Positions 6,091 through 7,446 of a stretch of DNA of 7,446 nucleotides are shown piece by piece. Source of the DNA: Planctomycetota bacterium. GTDB lineage: Bacteria; Planctomycetota; UBA1135. The stretch is taken from assembly GCA_014382465.1 (NCBI GenBank), contig JACNJP010000598.1, forward strand, positions 1 through 7,446, read 5' to 3'. A program made the translations under genes and the position numbers. The stretch's first letter is position 1, and every line of letters starts with the position of its first letter. The notes beneath the pieces are model-generated. The model did no database searches. It was not told the DNA's origin and saw nothing but the letters and a program-made list of their open reading frames with translations.

Positions 6091-7280
6091 CAGAGCGACT
6101 CGATCAGGCCCCGGACCCGGCGCACGCCCTCCTCGATGGTCTCGATCGAGGCGGCGTAGGAGAACCGAAGGTAGCCCTCGCCCTCGGCCCCGAAGGCGGT
6201 CCCGGCCAGGCAGGCCACCCCGGCCTCGCTCAGGATCCGCCGCTGCAGCTCGTCGCTCTTGAGGCCGACCCCGCGGACGTTGGGGAACACGTAGAAGGCC
6301 CCCTTGGGCAAGTGGCAGGAGATCCCGGGGACGTCATTGAGCAGCCCCACGATGTGCTTGCGGCGCACGTCGAAGGTCGCGCGCATGGTCTCGACCGCCG
6401 ACTGGTCGCCGGTGATCGCCTCCAGCCCGGCGCGCTGGGTGAAGGAGGCGGTGCAGGAGTTCGAGTTCACCATCAGCTTGGTGACCATGGCCGCCAGCGG
6501 CGCCGGCATGACGCCGTAGCCCAGCCGCCAGCCGGTCATGGCGTAGGTCTTGCTGAAGCCGTCGAGCAGGATGATGCGGTCGCGCACCGACGGGTCGCTC
6601 AGGGGGCTGACGTGCTCCTCGCCGTCGTAGAGCAGGCGGCTGTAGATCTCGTCCGACAGGATCCACACGTCCGGGCGGTCGCGCAGCGCGGCGACGACCT
6701 CCGCCAGCTGCTCGCGGCCGGTCACCCCGCCGGTCGGGTTGGCCGGCGAGTTGAGGATCACCATCTTGGTGTTCGGCGTCAGCCGCGAGATCACGTCCTG
6801 CGGATCGAGCGAGAAGCCGTTCGACTCGCGCAGCGGGCAGGCCACGGCCTTGGCGCCCGAGAACTGGATCATCGACTCGTAGATCGGGAAGCCCGGGTTC
6901 GGATAGATGACCTCGTCGCCGGACTCGGTCAGCGCCAGCAGGGAGTAGAACATGATCGGCTTCCCGCCCGGGACCACGCACACCTCGTCGGCGCCGATCT
7001 CCACCCCGCGGGTGCGGCCGACGTAGGCTGCGATCGCCTCGCGGAAGTCCGGCTGGCCGGCAGCGGGACCGTAGTGGGTCCAGCCCTCCTGCAGCGCCTT
7101 GACGCCGGCGGCGACGACGTTGGCCGGGGTGTCGAAGTCCGGCTCGCCGATCTCCAGGTGGACGATGCTGCGTCCCTGGGCCTCCAGCGCCTTGGCCCGG
7201 GCGAGGACTTCGAAGGCGGTCTCGGTGCCCAGGCGGGACATCCTCGAGGCCAGTTTCAGCGGGGGGACGGTCTGCGTCAT
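6090..7280 (-). CDS. PLP-dependent class I aminotransferase (aspartate aminotransferase-like)
   Basis: This is a cytosolic fold type I aminotransferase of 396 aa, first gene of the four-gene operon. Motifs in order are: the N-terminal substrate-gating segment ending at G-E-P-D-F-D-T-P (45-52), Y-G-P-A-A-G (70-75), P-G-G-K-P (104-108) opening the PLP phosphate region, N-S-P-A-N-P-T-G-G (177-185) with the conserved Asn181, S-D-E-I-Y (209-213), S-K-T-Y-A-M-T-G-W-R (243-252) with Schiff-base Lys244, and L-R-F-S-Y-A (371-376) with Arg372 as the substrate carboxylate ligand. This is the aspartate/aromatic/alanine aminotransferase group. The P-G-G-K-P-I-M-F-Y variant differs from the better-known G-G-K-Q-A-L-F form, so substrate is left open. 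The start is fixed by an in-frame TAG five codons upstream, which lies inside a TAGAAT -10 hexamer 9 nt before the ATG. There is no Shine-Dalgarno sequence. Confidence 0.95.
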   Translation of the reverse strand: MTQTVPPLKLASRMSRLGTETAFEVLARAKALEAQGRSIVHLEIGEPDFDTPANVVAAGVKALQEGWTHYGPAAGQPDFREAIAAYVGRTRGVEIGADEVCVVPGGKPIMFYSLLALTESGDEVIYPNPGFPIYESMIQFSGAKAVACPLRESNGFSLDPQDVISRLTPNTKMVILNSPANPTGGVTGREQLAEVVAALRDRPDVWILSDEIYSRLLYDGEEHVSPLSDPSVRDRIILLDGFSKTYAMTGWRLGYGVMPAPLAAMVTKLMVNSNSCTASFTQRAGLEAITGDQSAVETMRATFDVRRKHIVGLLNDVPGISCHLPKGAFYVFPNVRGVGLKSDELQRRILSEAGVACLAGTAFGAEGEGYLRFSYAASIETIEEGVRRVRGLIESL

Positions 7281-7289
7281 GGCGGGCGC

Positions 7290-7295
7290 ATTCTA
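7290..7295 (-). promoter_or_regulatory. Putative -10 element of the aminotransferase operon promoter
   Basis: The minus strand reads TAGAAT, ending exactly 9 nt before the ATG, the same hexamer and spacing as at the potassium channel gene. The predicted transcript is leaderless or nearly so. At 17-bp spacing the -35 region would be GGAAAC (7313-7318), which is not a TTGACA match. It lies within an imperfect palindrome, GGGA-CGTT-TCCC (7308-7319 on the plus strand), which could be an operator. Confidence 0.55.
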
Positions 7296-7372
7296 AAGCG
7301 GCGCACGGGGACGTTTCCCAGCAGTAACCTCGCGGCCCGGTGGTGGCCGCCGCGGGTCGGCACGGGCCTTGC

Positions 7373-7378
7373 TAACCT
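7373..7378 (+). promoter_or_regulatory. Putative extended -10 of the right-edge gene
   Basis: TGC-TAACCT gives the TG of an extended -10 plus the invariant T, A and final T of the hexamer. It ends 7 nt before the ATG at 7386, again implying a leaderless transcript. The match is weaker than at the other starts, and no -35 is visible. Confidence 0.35.
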
Positions 7379-7385
7379 TCGACCG

Positions 7386-7446
7386 ATGCGCTCCGCCCTC
7401 GCCCCCATTCTGCTGCTCGGCGTCCTGGCCGGCGCCGCCTGCGGCC
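7386..7446 (+). CDS. N-terminus of a probable exported protein or lipoprotein, truncated by the window edge
   Basis: Only 20 codons are visible. They read Met-Arg-Ser-Ala, then a hydrophobic stretch (about residues 4-18, with three successive Leu) ending in A-G-A-A-C-G. This has the layout of a signal peptide: a short basic n-region and a hydrophobic h-region. Cys19 could be the lipidated residue of a lipobox, but position -3 is Gly rather than the usual Leu, so a lipoprotein is possible and not certain. All third positions except one are G or C, as in the neighbouring genes. It is divergent from the aminotransferase operon, with 105 bp between start codons, and a TAACCT hexamer lies 7 nt upstream. 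The function of the mature protein cannot be judged. Confidence 0.55.
   Translation, partial: MRSALAPILLLGVLAGAACG

Noticed and set aside
5020..6159. Plus-strand reading frame over the threonine aldolase gene
   Set aside because: It is His/Arg/Gly-rich with no domain, opposite a complete PLP enzyme.
1..7446. Defence, phage, mobile-element or secondary-metabolite system
   Set aside because: All recognisable genes are metabolic, transport or protein-quality-control families. There are no integrases, transposases, inverted-repeat ends, tRNA genes or abrupt codon-use changes apart from the left-edge low-complexity stretch.

Overview
The window is very GC-rich DNA, close to 100% G/C at third codon positions wherever I checked by eye. 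It is densely packed with ordinary bacterial genes. Six genes are complete and recognisable. One further gene start runs off the right edge, and a low-complexity stretch of about 590 bp fills the left edge. The codon use, a short N-terminal export signal at the right edge and a protein arginine kinase (McsB) suggest a high-GC bacterium outside the classical Bacillota. Acidobacteriota, Myxococcota, Planctomycetota or a related uncultured phylum would fit, but the sequence alone does not fix the phylum. I see no phage, transposon, CRISPR, rRNA or tRNA signal.

Layout: (1) 1-592 is about 83% GC, with an 18-bp tandem repeat and no convincing single reading frame. (2) mcsB lies on the minus strand (593-1675). 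It is divergent from a RCK-domain potassium channel gene on the plus strand (1720-2742), with only 44 bp between the start codons. (3) The channel gene converges with a four-gene minus-strand operon, only 7 bp separating the two stop codons, and a hairpin spans the junction. In transcription order the operon is a class I aminotransferase (7280-6090), a low-specificity threonine aldolase (6090-5038), a phosphomannomutase/phosphoglucomutase (5033-3678) and an arginase (3667-2750). Its junctions are a 1-nt overlap and gaps of 4 and 10 nt. (4) A 105-bp divergent intergenic region follows, and then the first 20 codons of a probable exported or lipoprotein gene on the plus strand.

The operon combines PLP-dependent amino-acid metabolism (transamination, and threonine cleavage to glycine and acetaldehyde), arginine hydrolysis and sugar-phosphate isomerisation. 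It is compact but is not an obvious single pathway. McsB marks proteins by arginine phosphorylation, classically for ClpCP degradation. The channel is expected to pass K+ under control of a cytoplasmic nucleotide- or ion-sensing domain.

The most notable regulatory observation is that the first genes of all four inferred transcription units have a -10-like hexamer only 7-11 nt upstream of the start codon and no Shine-Dalgarno sequence. Two of them (channel and aminotransferase) share the same arrangement: TAGAAT, exactly 9 nt, start codon, with the TAG of the hexamer forming an in-frame stop. This points to leaderless transcripts. The internal operon genes also lack clear Shine-Dalgarno sequences. 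I found no clear evidence of a previously undescribed multi-gene system here.
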